Source of the DNA: JAILLW01 sp045640525
GTDB lineage: Bacteria > Bacillota > Clostridia > Lachnospirales > Lachnospiraceae
DNA: 64,000 nucleotides
NCBI GenBank assembly: GCA_045640525.1
Contig: JAZUFE010000022.1
Location: 19,043 to 83,042 of the forward strand
Direction: 5' to 3'
Both the position numbers and the translations under genes were made by a program. This document shows, one piece after another, positions 26,629-35,845 of this stretch (positions are counted from its first letter, which is position 1; every line of letters starts with the position of its first letter). The notes under the pieces were generated by a model that worked only from the letters and a program-made list of their open reading frames with translations, ran no database searches and was not told the origin of the DNA.

Positions 26629-27644
26629 TGGAGAGAACATATTCTCTTGATTTGGTATCGCTTGAGGAACAGGCTAACGTATTCGGTCAGTTCGACTGTA
26701 ACATCAAACAGATTGAAAGGGATTTGAACGTTGATATTGTGAATCGGGACGGAAAATTGAAAGTGTCCGGAGAAACCGATAAGGTTGATAGAGCCGTATC
26801 GATACTTGATAATCTGATTAAATTGTCACAAAGAGGAAATAATATAGAAATGCAAAGTGTGGATTATGCTTTATCTTTATCAAAAGACAACGAAGATGAA
26901 AGCGTAATGCTTGAAATCGATTCAAACTGTATATGTCATACGGTTTCCGGCAAACCGGTGAAACCCAAGACGCTGGGACAACAAAAATATGTTGATGCAA
27001 TCAATAACAATATGATTGTATTCGGAATCGGACCGGCCGGTACAGGTAAGACATATCTTGCAATGGCAATGGCTATTACTGCCTTTAAAAACGGTGAGGT
27101 CGAGCGAATAATTCTCACACGACCGGCCATAGAGGCAGGAGAAAAGCTGGGATTCTTGCCGGGAGATCTTCAGTCGAAAATCGATCCTTATTTAAGACCT
27201 TTGTATGATGCACTCTATCAGATTATGGGAGCGGAAAGCTTCCTGAAAAACATGGAAAAAGGACTGATAGAGGTTGCGCCGCTGGCATATATGCGCGGAC
27301 GTACACTGGATAATGCATACATAATTCTTGATGAAGCGCAGAACACAACACCGTCGCAAATGAAAATGTTTTTAACAAGAATAGGGTTTGGGTCAAAGGT
27401 TGTTGTTACGGGTGACAGTACTCAAAAGGATCTGCCGCATGATGTTAAAAGCGGTTTGGATATTGCAAGTAAAGTTTTATCTAAGATAGAGGGAATCGAA
27501 TTTGTTAATTTGACTTCCAAGGATGTTGTAAGACATCCGTTGGTTCAAAAAATAGTCAAGGCATATGAAGTCTATGAAGACAGCCTGGCCAAGAAAAACA
27601 ACAGTCGGGAAAAATATAAGAATGACAGAGTTAAAGGCAAATAA
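26628..27644 (+). CDS. phoH: PhoH family ATPase
   Basis: A cytoplasmic P-loop ATPase of the PhoH/YbeZ family linked to RNA metabolism. The N-terminal ~100 residues form a small KH-like nucleic-acid-binding region (GQFDCNIKQIERDLNVDIV), and the ATPase domain has Walker A GPAGTGKT near residue 125, LTRPAIEAGEKLGFLPGD, and Walker B YIILDEAQNTTPSQMKMF. At 338 residues it is of normal length. The start is the ATG at 26628, overlapping the upstream TGA by one base. The next gene begins 23 nt before its stop; in Bacillus phoH is also followed by a PgpH-family gene. Confidence 0.93.
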   Translation: MERTYSLDLVSLEEQANVFGQFDCNIKQIERDLNVDIVNRDGKLKVSGETDKVDRAVSILDNLIKLSQRGNNIEMQSVDYALSLSKDNEDESVMLEIDSNCICHTVSGKPVKPKTLGQQKYVDAINNNMIVFGIGPAGTGKTYLAMAMAITAFKNGEVERIILTRPAIEAGEKLGFLPGDLQSKIDPYLRPLYDALYQIMGAESFLKNMEKGLIEVAPLAYMRGRTLDNAYIILDEAQNTTPSQMKMFLTRIGFGSKVVVTGDSTQKDLPHDVKSGLDIASKVLSKIEGIEFVNLTSKDVVRHPLVQKIVKAYEVYEDSLAKKNNSREKYKNDRVKGK

Positions 27645-28821
27645 GTCTGATTTAATATACAGGATACTGATGATAGTTTCATCGGTAGCAATACCTTTTG
27701 CGGCAGGCTTTTTATACAAAATTGAATTACTGGAGAATTACTGCAATATACTGATTGTGGCAGTTTTGGTTATTGCCATGATGTTTACGATTTCCCTTGA
27801 GAAAAATGCGGACAGATTTCTGTTTGACAATAAAAATGGGTTTTGGAGATTTTTTATCGTTTTCGAAATCGGATTGATTGTCAGTGCGGTCTTGCCGCTA
27901 TTCCCCAATTCGGGATGGATTTATCTGCCGATATTCATTTCACTTATGCTGTTTTCAAGCGAACTTACGGGAACTGTTTCGGGAGTATTGTTGTTGACGA
28001 TAAGCTCACTGCTTTCGCCGAATGCAGACATAATATCTTACCTTGTGTTTATGATTCCGGGTATTGTGGGAATTATGCTGTTTTCTACAATAGATGAGGA
28101 GTTCAAGGTTTTCGTGCCAATGACGGTCTCACTCGGCTTTCAACTGGTATTTTTATGCATTAAAGATGTGTTGCTTGCCAATCGGGTATTTAGTTTCCAA
28201 CTATTCTTGCTGCCACTGATTAATATAATAATAAGTGTTGCAATACTGCTTTTTGCCTTGAAGATGTTCAGCTTCTCGCTGATATACAAATCGCATGATA
28301 AATATATAGATATAATTGATCCCGAATTTGATTTGTTGGTTTCACTTAAAAAGGCATCCAAAGAGGATTATGACCATGCTATTTATACAGCAGTTTTGTG
28401 CGCGAAGCTGGCTAAAGAAATCGGAATCAGCGAAAATGTGACCAAGGCTTGCGGGTATTATCACAGAATAGGCGTACTTGCATCTTCGAACAACTGGGAA
28501 GATGTATGTCCTATGCTGACAGATTATCAGATTCCACAGGATGTTATTGAACTTTTGAGGGAATATATCGATCCTGATACGCCTATTAAATCCAAGGAAG
28601 CAGTTGTTGTTATGTTTGCCGATACGGTTGTTTCGTCAATAAGATATTTATTTATGAAAGATAAGGATTCGGCTATTGACTATGAAAAATTGATAAATGC
28701 TATTTTTGATAAAAAGATTAAAAGCGGTGTGATATCTGATTCAAAGATATCTTTTGAGGATTTGAATAAAATTAAGAAACTGCTTATTGAAGATAAGCTG
28801 TTCTATGACTTTTTGAGATAA
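27622..28821 (+). CDS. Shortened PgpH-like membrane protein with degenerate HD domain
   Basis: Position after phoH and the C-terminal sequence link it to PgpH/YqfF, membrane phosphodiesterases that degrade cyclic di-AMP. This protein has only 399 residues against about 700: the large extracellular part is missing, leaving six or seven hydrophobic helices (residues 10-225) and a cytoplasmic HD-like domain. In it the first histidine survives (DYDHAIYT, His252) but the metal motif reads YYHRIG (His281-Arg282) instead of YHDIG, and the downstream histidine-rich loop (IISH, EYHHGT in PgpH) is lost; KEAVVVMFADTV matches the usual KEAAIVMLADSV. Catalysis is therefore unlikely. ATG 27622 gives the shortest N-terminus consistent with the first helix; it overlaps phoH by 23 nt. 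Confidence 0.72.
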   Translation: MTELKANKSDLIYRILMIVSSVAIPFAAGFLYKIELLENYCNILIVAVLVIAMMFTISLEKNADRFLFDNKNGFWRFFIVFEIGLIVSAVLPLFPNSGWIYLPIFISLMLFSSELTGTVSGVLLLTISSLLSPNADIISYLVFMIPGIVGIMLFSTIDEEFKVFVPMTVSLGFQLVFLCIKDVLLANRVFSFQLFLLPLINIIISVAILLFALKMFSFSLIYKSHDKYIDIIDPEFDLLVSLKKASKEDYDHAIYTAVLCAKLAKEIGISENVTKACGYYHRIGVLASSNNWEDVCPMLTDYQIPQDVIELLREYIDPDTPIKSKEAVVVMFADTVVSSIRYLFMKDKDSAIDYEKLINAIFDKKIKSGVISDSKISFEDLNKIKKLLIEDKLFYDFLR

Positions 28822-28823
28822 AT

Positions 28824-30440
28824 ATGGCAAAAGCAAAGAAGAAAAACAGATTCTTTTTAATCTTAATAATTTGTATTTTGGCTATTCTCGTGTATCGGGT
28901 AATATTGACTCATATTATCGGAAGCAAGGGAATGGCATATTTTAGCGTGCCCAACGATTTGTACTTTTTGCTGGCAATTTCATTGGGATTCGGCTATGAG
29001 AAGGCTGTTGATAATTTGGTTGAGAATTATATGTCGCGTCAGCAGTACGAAAACAGTAAGCGGGTTGTTAAAGCCGGGGGTATGGTGGCTTTGGCAATCG
29101 GACTTTTGATATCGTTTGTATTGGCACTGGCCGGAGGTAAGATTACCGGAGGATTGTTTGGAATGCCGCTATCTTCAATGGGGTTGTATTGCATAATTCC
29201 GGCAATTACTTTGATGGCATTGACGGGTGTAATGCGCGGCTATTTCAGCGGAATGAACAATAAATCCATATTGGGACAGTCTTACCTTATTTTTACCGCA
29301 GTATATCTTATTGTGGGTTCGATATGCTCAATGAGTGTGGGAAATTACGGCCAGAAGGTTTCAGCTTTATTAAAGGTGGATGATTTCAAATTTTCGTACG
29401 GCGCTATGGGAGCATCAGTGGGAATACTCGTGGCATCGGTGGTTACATTCATCCATGCACTGGTAATATTCATTTTGATGGAACGACGTTCCAATTATAC
29501 CAACGGACGTGATTATTCAAGATCCATAGAGTCGATTCCGAGTTTGGCATTTACTGTATTTATTAACAGTTTGTTACCTTTTGCTTTGTTTGGTTCTGTG
29601 ATGGCGGTACCGCTTATTAATCAGATACTGATATTAAAAGCGAATAAAGATACAGATGTTGCGATAGAATTCATTTTTGGCGAATATTATGGAAAATCAT
29701 TTTCAATAGCTTATATTATACCGATTCTGATAGCAGTGTTCTCTTATAATCTTTTGAGAAAAGCCATAGGCTCTTCATATAAGGAAGAATACAGGGAAGC
29801 CCGCGAAAAACTCGGAAGAATGATACACAGAGGAGCAACATTCGGATTCTTTGCTTTGGGAATGCTTATTGTGTTTGCAGATAATATTTTGGATTCGATT
29901 TTTGCAGACAACGGTGCAAATACCGTAACCTATTTGCAGGTTGAATCGTTAAGTATTATATTTGCAATATTTGCTCTAATGTTCACGGAAATTTTGATAC
30001 AACTCGGTTATATTAACCTCACCGGCGTAATATGCTTGGCTTCGGCGGTTATTCATATTGTCCTTACAGTGCTTATGGTAAGTACATTTAAGCTTTCAAT
30101 TATGGGAGCAATAATAGGAAATGTCATATTCTTCGCGGTTGTCGCGGGAGTATGTTTCATTATTATTACCAGAGTGTTTCAATATACGCAGGAATGGTTC
30201 AGAAGCTTTATTGTATCTTTAATCGGTTCGGGAGTAAGTTCTTTGATAGGATTATTTATTAATAAGGCAATAGCCCCGATGACCGGTAAGCTTATTTCAA
30301 TGGTTATAGTAGTCTTGATATGTTTATTGGTATATATTGTTATTTTGCTGGCATTGAAAGGGTACGATGAAGATGAGTTGGAATATTCGGCTCCGGGTCG
30401 TATTATGCTGATAATAGGCAGATTGTTCAATCTTATTTAA
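28824..30440 (+). CDS. Polysaccharide/lipid-flippase family membrane protein (MOP superfamily, SpoVB/MurJ-like)
   Basis: A 538-residue integral membrane protein with about 14 hydrophobic helices. Sequence style (VRGYFSG-like GVMRGYFSGMNN near residue 140, YGAMGASVGILVASV near 195) fits the Wzx/SpoVB/MurJ-like exporters that flip lipid-linked sugars or peptidoglycan precursors. The substrate cannot be told. It starts 2 nt after the PgpH-like gene and is followed after 1 nt by a flavoprotein gene, so the three share a transcript. No glycosyltransferase genes are adjacent, so a general cell-wall role is more likely than capsule export (inference). Confidence 0.78.
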   Translation: MAKAKKKNRFFLILIICILAILVYRVILTHIIGSKGMAYFSVPNDLYFLLAISLGFGYEKAVDNLVENYMSRQQYENSKRVVKAGGMVALAIGLLISFVLALAGGKITGGLFGMPLSSMGLYCIIPAITLMALTGVMRGYFSGMNNKSILGQSYLIFTAVYLIVGSICSMSVGNYGQKVSALLKVDDFKFSYGAMGASVGILVASVVTFIHALVIFILMERRSNYTNGRDYSRSIESIPSLAFTVFINSLLPFALFGSVMAVPLINQILILKANKDTDVAIEFIFGEYYGKSFSIAYIIPILIAVFSYNLLRKAIGSSYKEEYREAREKLGRMIHRGATFGFFALGMLIVFADNILDSIFADNGANTVTYLQVESLSIIFAIFALMFTEILIQLGYINLTGVICLASAVIHIVLTVLMVSTFKLSIMGAIIGNVIFFAVVAGVCFIIITRVFQYTQEWFRSFIVSLIGSGVSSLIGLFINKAIAPMTGKLISMVIVVLICLLVYIVILLALKGYDEDELEYSAPGRIMLIIGRLFNLI

Positions 30441-30441
30441 T

Positions 30442-32046
30442 ATGCTTAGAATTAATGAATTAAAAATTCAAGTTTCACACAGTGAAGAAGAATTAAAAAA
30501 TAAAATCTCCAAGCTTTTGAGAACCAAAAGGGATTTTGATTTCAAAGTTGTAAGACGTGCCCTGGATGCAAGGCATAAGCCTGATTTGTATTTCAATTAT
30601 ATAGTTGATATCAGCATTAAAGGCGAAGAGGAAGTTTTGAAGCATGCGGATAAGAAAGTTACTAAAGCATCGGTGACAGAATATAAATTCCCATGTTACA
30701 CAACAAATATCAGCGAAGTGAACAGACCGATTATTATAGGATTGGGGCCGGCAGGGCTGTTCGCAGGGTTGTATCTTGCAAGGAACGGATACAGACCGAT
30801 AATTTTTGAACGCGGACAGTGCATAGAGCAAAGATCCAAGACCGTTGAGGAGTTCTTTAGAAGCGGAAAGCTTAATGTAAGTTCAAATATACAGTTTGGA
30901 GAAGGTGGCGCAGGAGCCTTTTCGGACGGAAAACTTAACACTTTGGTTAAGGATAAGTCGGGAAGAAACAAAGTTGTCTTAAAAGATTTGGTCAACTATG
31001 GCGCTCCGGAAGAGATATTGTATGATTATAAGCCGCATGTCGGAACGGACATTTTACTGACTGTTGTTAAAAATATTTCCGATGAGATAAGAAGACTTGG
31101 CGGAGAAATATATTATGATACAAACATAAATGAGTTTCGGGTTGAGAATGGCGAACTTGTCGGTATAGGTTCTTCACAGTCGGAAGTTAAGCATGAAGGA
31201 CATCCTGTAATTTTGGCAATAGGGCATTCATCAAGAGATACATTCGAGATACTCAATTCGGTCGGAATTTACATGAAACCAAAGCCGTTTGCGGTAGGAT
31301 TCAGAGTACAGCATCCGGTTGAATTGATTAATGAGAATCAATACGGAAAGAAAGTAATTAAAGAACTGGGAAATGCTACATACAAAGTTACGCATCAATG
31401 TAAGGATGGAAGAGGTGTATATTCGTTTTGTATGTGTCCCGGAGGCTTTGTGGTTAATGCTTCATCGGAAGACGGACGATTGGCTGTAAACGGTATGAGT
31501 TACAGTAAGAGAGATTCCAAGTGTTCCAACAGCGCTATTATAGTTACAATTAATCCCGAAGATTACGGTGACGGTCAAGATCCCATGAGTGGTATTAAAT
31601 TTCAAAGAAAGCTTGAGGAAAAGGCGTACAGACTTGGAAACGGTAACATCCCGTATGAACTGTACTGCGAATTTAAGGAAGCCCGAATTAATGATGGAGT
31701 TGATCCTTTGCTGTTGACCAAAGGTGATTGTAAACATGCCGCGGTACATGAGATTATGCCCCAATTTATTAATGATGATTTTGTTGAAGGCATGGAAGCC
31801 TTTGGTAAGCAAATCAGCGGGTTTGACAATGATGAAACCGTAGTATACGGTGTGGAATCAAGGACGTCCAGTCCGGTTAAAATGTACAGGAGTGATACCT
31901 GCGAATCAAATATCAAAAATTTGTATGTTTGCGGTGAGGGTGCAGGATACGCAGGCGGAATCACCTCGGCAGCCATGGATGGAATTTTGGTGGCACAGAA
32001 TGTAGCTATGAGAATAAACGAAAGCGAGAATGTGTATGAGTATTGA
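30442..32046 (+). CDS. FAD-dependent oxidoreductase (YtfP/DUF-type dehydrogenase family)
   Basis: A 534-residue flavoprotein of unknown substrate. An N-terminal ~85-residue region rich in lysine (RRALDARHKPDLYFNY) precedes the dinucleotide-binding motif IIIGLGPAG at residues 97-105, then FERG (end of the first Rossmann strand pair), FGEGGAGAFSDGKLNTL and the C-terminal FAD motif VCGEGAGYAGGITSAAMDG. This layout is widespread in Firmicutes and plants but the reaction is not established. It overlaps the next gene by 11 nt and follows the flippase by 1 nt. Confidence 0.85.
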   Translation: MLRINELKIQVSHSEEELKNKISKLLRTKRDFDFKVVRRALDARHKPDLYFNYIVDISIKGEEEVLKHADKKVTKASVTEYKFPCYTTNISEVNRPIIIGLGPAGLFAGLYLARNGYRPIIFERGQCIEQRSKTVEEFFRSGKLNVSSNIQFGEGGAGAFSDGKLNTLVKDKSGRNKVVLKDLVNYGAPEEILYDYKPHVGTDILLTVVKNISDEIRRLGGEIYYDTNINEFRVENGELVGIGSSQSEVKHEGHPVILAIGHSSRDTFEILNSVGIYMKPKPFAVGFRVQHPVELINENQYGKKVIKELGNATYKVTHQCKDGRGVYSFCMCPGGFVVNASSEDGRLAVNGMSYSKRDSKCSNSAIIVTINPEDYGDGQDPMSGIKFQRKLEEKAYRLGNGNIPYELYCEFKEARINDGVDPLLLTKGDCKHAAVHEIMPQFINDDFVEGMEAFGKQISGFDNDETVVYGVESRTSSPVKMYRSDTCESNIKNLYVCGEGAGYAGGITSAAMDGILVAQNVAMRINESENVYEY

Positions 32047-32614
32047 AAAAACAGCATTACGAAAAGAATTTTTGACTAAAAGGGATGCTTTGACAGATTC
32101 GGAAAGAATAGACAAGTCACAGGCAATAATCCAATTGATGTCATCATTGGACTGTGTTAAAGAGTCCAAAAATGTTTTGATTTACGTTGATTATAGCTCA
32201 GAGGTGATGACCAAAGATTTCATTCGGTATATGCTCGATAATTCCAATAAGAGAGTTTTTGTACCGCTTGTTGAGGGAGATGATATTAATTTTTATGAAA
32301 TTGATACTTTGACCGATTTGGAATTCGGATACAAGAATATATTGGAGCCGATTCTTCATGAAGGAACAATGGTGTATAACGGAGAACTTCAAAATAATAC
32401 TGTTGTACTGTGCCCGGGAGTTGCGTTTGATAAGCAAGGAAACAGATTCGGATACGGTAAGGGCTATTATGACAAATTCTTAAACAAGTATGATAAGGTT
32501 ACGAAGATAGGATTGGCATACGCTTGCCAGATGTCTGATGACGAGTTGCCAATCGAAGATTATGATGTGAAAATGGATTATGTTATTACAGAAGAAAGGA
32601 TGTATTTTATCTGA
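32036..32614 (+). CDS. 5-formyltetrahydrofolate cyclo-ligase
   Basis: ATP-dependent conversion of 5-formyl-THF to 5,10-methenyl-THF, returning an inhibitory folate form to the active pool. The family motif GYGKGYYDKFL lies near residue 140, with LCPGVAFDKQGNR before it and the N-terminal TALRKEFLTKRDAL helix carrying the ATP-contacting Lys/Arg residues. Two ATGs (32030 and 32036) are possible; I take the second because family members start directly with the K-x-x-L-R-K helix. It overlaps the flavoprotein gene by 11 nt and proA by one base. Confidence 0.93.
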   Translation: MSIEKTALRKEFLTKRDALTDSERIDKSQAIIQLMSSLDCVKESKNVLIYVDYSSEVMTKDFIRYMLDNSNKRVFVPLVEGDDINFYEIDTLTDLEFGYKNILEPILHEGTMVYNGELQNNTVVLCPGVAFDKQGNRFGYGKGYYDKFLNKYDKVTKIGLAYACQMSDDELPIEDYDVKMDYVITEERMYFI

Positions 32615-33861
32615 TGGAATCCGATATTGTAGAAATATGTCAAAAGGCCCGCAAAGCTAAATTTCTGGTTGAAAGGCTGACTACAGAACAAAAGAATAAA
32701 GCTCTTTTGCTTGTTGCCGATGAACTTCAACGAAGGTTTGAAGAGATAATTAAAGAGAATGATAAAGATATAGAAAACGGTATATCCAAAGGAATGAGTT
32801 CCGGACTTTTGGACAGACTGAAGCTTACCAAGGAACGCATTGACGGTATAGCTTTAGGATTAAGACAGGTTGTTGAATTGGATGATCCGATAGGAGAACT
32901 TCTTGATTCTTATCAGGCAAAGAACGGATTGAATGTACGCAAGGTGCGTGTTCCGATGGGAGTAATCGGAATTATATATGAATCAAGACCCAACGTAACA
33001 GCCGATGCATTTTCACTGACATTTAAAGCAGGAAGTGCAGTTATATTAAAGGGTGGTTCGGATGCAATTAATTCGAATAAAGCAATTGTAAAGGTGATAA
33101 GAGAATCCCTGGAAAAATCCGGAATTACAAAAGATGCCATATTGCTGATTGAATCAACCGACAGAAGTGATACAGCCTTTTTCATGAAACAAAAGGAATA
33201 TGTTGATTTGCTTATTCCCAGAGGCGGTGCAGGATTGATAAGAAGTGTTGTTGAGAACAGCCTGATTCCGGTCATTGAAACGGGAACGGGAAATTGCCAT
33301 ATTTTTGTCGACGAAACGGCTGATTTGGACAAAGCCATACCTATTATCATAAACGCCAAGACACAAAGGGTGGGAGTTTGTAATGCCTGCGAATCGTTGC
33401 TGGTTCATGAGAACATTAAAGATAAGCTCCTGATTCCTTTGGCTCGGGCACTTAAAGAAAAGAATGTGGAGATAAGAGGCGATATACAGACCAAGGAGAT
33501 TATTGATTGCATGGAAGCTACGGAAGAAGACTATGCAACGGAGTTCCTTGACTATATTATTTCGATTAAAACGGTTAAAGGCATTGACGAAGCGATAGAG
33601 CATGTTAACAAATATACAACGCATCATTCGGAATCTATTTTGACAGGAAATAAAGAGAATGCCTTAAGATTCCAAAATGAAATCGACGCAGCCTGCGTAT
33701 ATGTCAATACATCGACCAGGTTTACCGATGGCTTTGAATTCGGACTGGGAGCGGAGATAGGAATAAGCACACAGAAACTTCACGCAAGAGGCCCAATGGG
33801 CCTAAAAGAGATTACAAGTTATAAATATCTGATTGATTCTGATTATTTATTCAGAAAGTAA
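32614..33861 (+). CDS. proA: Gamma-glutamyl phosphate reductase
   Basis: Second step of proline synthesis: NADPH reduction of glutamyl-5-phosphate to glutamate semialdehyde. The 415-residue protein has the aldehyde-dehydrogenase-fold features GVIGIIYESRPNVT, LKGGSDAINSN, LLIPRGGAGLI and the catalytic cysteine region VGVCNACESLLV around residues 254-265. The start overlaps the preceding stop by one base. proB (glutamate 5-kinase) and proC are not nearby, so this gene is separated from its usual operon partner. A strong hairpin follows, closing the transcript against the convergent pot operon. Confidence 0.96.
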   Translation: MESDIVEICQKARKAKFLVERLTTEQKNKALLLVADELQRRFEEIIKENDKDIENGISKGMSSGLLDRLKLTKERIDGIALGLRQVVELDDPIGELLDSYQAKNGLNVRKVRVPMGVIGIIYESRPNVTADAFSLTFKAGSAVILKGGSDAINSNKAIVKVIRESLEKSGITKDAILLIESTDRSDTAFFMKQKEYVDLLIPRGGAGLIRSVVENSLIPVIETGTGNCHIFVDETADLDKAIPIIINAKTQRVGVCNACESLLVHENIKDKLLIPLARALKEKNVEIRGDIQTKEIIDCMEATEEDYATEFLDYIISIKTVKGIDEAIEHVNKYTTHHSESILTGNKENALRFQNEIDAACVYVNTSTRFTDGFEFGLGAEIGISTQKLHARGPMGLKEITSYKYLIDSDYLFRK

Positions 33862-33878
33862 TACAAGGCATAATAATA

Positions 33879-33913
33879 GGGGATTAAATTCAACAGCATT
33901 GAATTTAATCCCC
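33879..33913. terminator. Bidirectional hairpin between proA and potD
   Basis: A perfect 15-bp inverted repeat (GGGGATTAAATTCAA / TTGAATTTAATCCCC) with a CAGCA loop lies between two convergent genes. Flanks are AT-rich but without a long T run on either side. Confidence 0.75.
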
Positions 33914-33937
33914 TTAATAATTCAGAATATGTAACTA

Positions 33938-34996
33938 TTATTCGGATTTGATTTCTTTCCAAATTTCGTTATAAAGCTCGTCGCCTTCTTCTCCCAAATA
34001 CACATATGTTTCAAGATTGTTGTATTGAGATAAATCAGGGAAAGCAATCGTTGAATTCTTAATATCTTCATCTTCGATAAGATCTCTGGCTGCATCGTTT
34101 GGAGTTGAATATGTTATGAAATCAAAGTTCATAAGTGCGATATCGGGTCTGCACATAAAATCAATGAATTTCTCTGCATTTTCTTTATTAGCTGCATTCT
34201 TGGGAATTACCCATGAATCTATCCAAACGTTGGTACCTTCTTTTGGAATAACATATTCAAGGTCGGGATTCTCACGCTGTGTATAGATGGCCTCGCCTGA
34301 ATAGATTACACCGATAGCAGCTTCATTACCAATCATTTTGTCACGAACCTGGTCAACCACATATGCCTGAACCAAAGGCTTTTGTTCTATAAGATCATTT
34401 TTGGCCTTGGTCAATTCGTTCAAATCAAGTGAGTTCATGGAATATCCGTTAAGCTTAAGCGGTACCATCAGAGCATCTCTGACAGAATCCTGCATAAGGA
34501 TATTGTCCTGATACTGCGCATCCCAAAGAACCGACCAACTGTCAATAGGTTCGCTAACCATTGTTTTGTTATAAAGGATACCTACAGTTCCCCAGCAATA
34601 AGGAACGGAATACTTATTTTCAGGGTCAAATTCCTTTGACATATCCATGTACTGGCTTCCGATATTTTTAATATTCGGAATATTGTCATAGTTGATTTCC
34701 TGAAGAAGATCATTTTCAATCATTTTTGAAATCATATAATCCGAGGGACAAATTACATCATAAACTGTTGAACCTGCCTCAACCTTCGGATACATTATTT
34801 CATTGGTTTCAAATTCATCATAGATAACTTTGATTCCGGTTTCTTCTTCGAACATTGTGATTGTCTCCGGATCGATATATTCTCCCCAGTTGTAAACGAC
34901 AACTTCACCTGTTGAAGCTTCGGAGCTTGCTCCGCATCCTGCAAGTGTACCAATCGCCAAAAGACCGGCAACTGCAGATACAATAAATTTTTTCAT
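33938..34996 (-). CDS. potD: Spermidine/putrescine-binding lipoprotein
   Basis: Extracellular binding component of the polyamine importer. Residues 1-21 form a lipoprotein signal (MKKFIVSAVAGLLAIGTLAG then Cys21), so it is tethered to the membrane. The mature part has the PotD features VVVYNWGEYIDPE, YDVICPSDYMI, YCWGTVGILYNK and NAEKFIDFMCRPDIA. At 352 residues it is of normal size. GAGGAGG lies upstream of the ATG, and the gene is last in the potA-potB-potC-potD run, 33 nt after potC. Confidence 0.94.
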   Translation of the reverse strand: MKKFIVSAVAGLLAIGTLAGCGASSEASTGEVVVYNWGEYIDPETITMFEEETGIKVIYDEFETNEIMYPKVEAGSTVYDVICPSDYMISKMIENDLLQEINYDNIPNIKNIGSQYMDMSKEFDPENKYSVPYCWGTVGILYNKTMVSEPIDSWSVLWDAQYQDNILMQDSVRDALMVPLKLNGYSMNSLDLNELTKAKNDLIEQKPLVQAYVVDQVRDKMIGNEAAIGVIYSGEAIYTQRENPDLEYVIPKEGTNVWIDSWVIPKNAANKENAEKFIDFMCRPDIALMNFDFITYSTPNDAARDLIEDEDIKNSTIAFPDLSQYNNLETYVYLGEEGDELYNEIWKEIKSE

Positions 34997-35029
34997 TAAT
35001 TTTCCTCCTCGTATATAAACACAGACCGA

Positions 35030-35845
35030 TTAGGCGGCCGTGTTCTTTACCTTTTCAATACTCTTGTTTTTCGCATTTTTCTTGTCGGAAGGTGCGTAAT
35101 TGACCAAAAGAAGCAAAACAAGTACGGTTAAGAATATAATTGTCGAAAGTGCGTACATTTCGGGTTTAATGCCTTTTTTGACCTCCGTATATATCTTTGT
35201 CGAAAGGGTATCTACACCTGCGCCTTTCGTAAAGTGTGTAATGATGAAATCATCAATACTCATCGTGAAAGCCATCAAAAATCCGGAGGCAATACCCGGC
35301 ATGATTTCCGGAAGAACTACTTTAACATATGCGTAAACAGGACCTGCACCCAAATCAAGGGCAGCCTCATAGGTAAACGGATTCAAATTGCTCATTCGCG
35401 GCATAACACTCAAAATAACGTAAGGTATACAGAAGGTTATATGAGCAAGCAAAATAGTGCCCAGGCCGAATTTGAAATTAAAACTCAGGAATAAGAGCAT
35501 CAGGGAAATACCTGTTACAATTTCGGCATTCAGCATTGGTATATTGGTAACGCCCATTATCAGTGTGCGTTCCTTCTTGTTCATTTTATTAATGGCAATA
35601 CAGGTTACGGTTCCGATGACGGTTGCTACCAATGAGGCAACCACAGCAATCAGTACAGTATTCCAAAGTGCGCCCATGATAGCATCGTTTTTGAATAATT
35701 CGGAATACCATTTAAGTGTCCATCCACCCCATTTGGCTCTTGTTTTGGATTTGTTGAAGCTTAGTATTATCAAGGTGATAATAGGGGCGTACAAAAATAT
35801 GAATATCAAAACAACATATATCTTTTTGACAACATTTTTAATCAT
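35030..35845 (-). CDS. potC: Polyamine ABC transporter permease PotC
   Basis: One of the two membrane channel subunits. The 271-residue protein has about six helices and the permease EAA-type loop YEAALDLGAGPVYAYVKVVLPEIMPGI near residues 160-185 that contacts the ATPase (motif begins EAALDLGA). The N-terminal YAPIITLIILSFN and WTLKWYSELF segments are typical of PotC. Its start overlaps potB by four bases, so it is translationally coupled. The lysine-rich C-terminus is cytoplasmic. Confidence 0.94.
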   Translation of the reverse strand: MIKNVVKKIYVVLIFIFLYAPIITLIILSFNKSKTRAKWGGWTLKWYSELFKNDAIMGALWNTVLIAVVASLVATVIGTVTCIAINKMNKKERTLIMGVTNIPMLNAEIVTGISLMLLFLSFNFKFGLGTILLAHITFCIPYVILSVMPRMSNLNPFTYEAALDLGAGPVYAYVKVVLPEIMPGIASGFLMAFTMSIDDFIITHFTKGAGVDTLSTKIYTEVKKGIKPEMYALSTIIFLTVLVLLLLVNYAPSDKKNAKNKSIEKVKNTAA

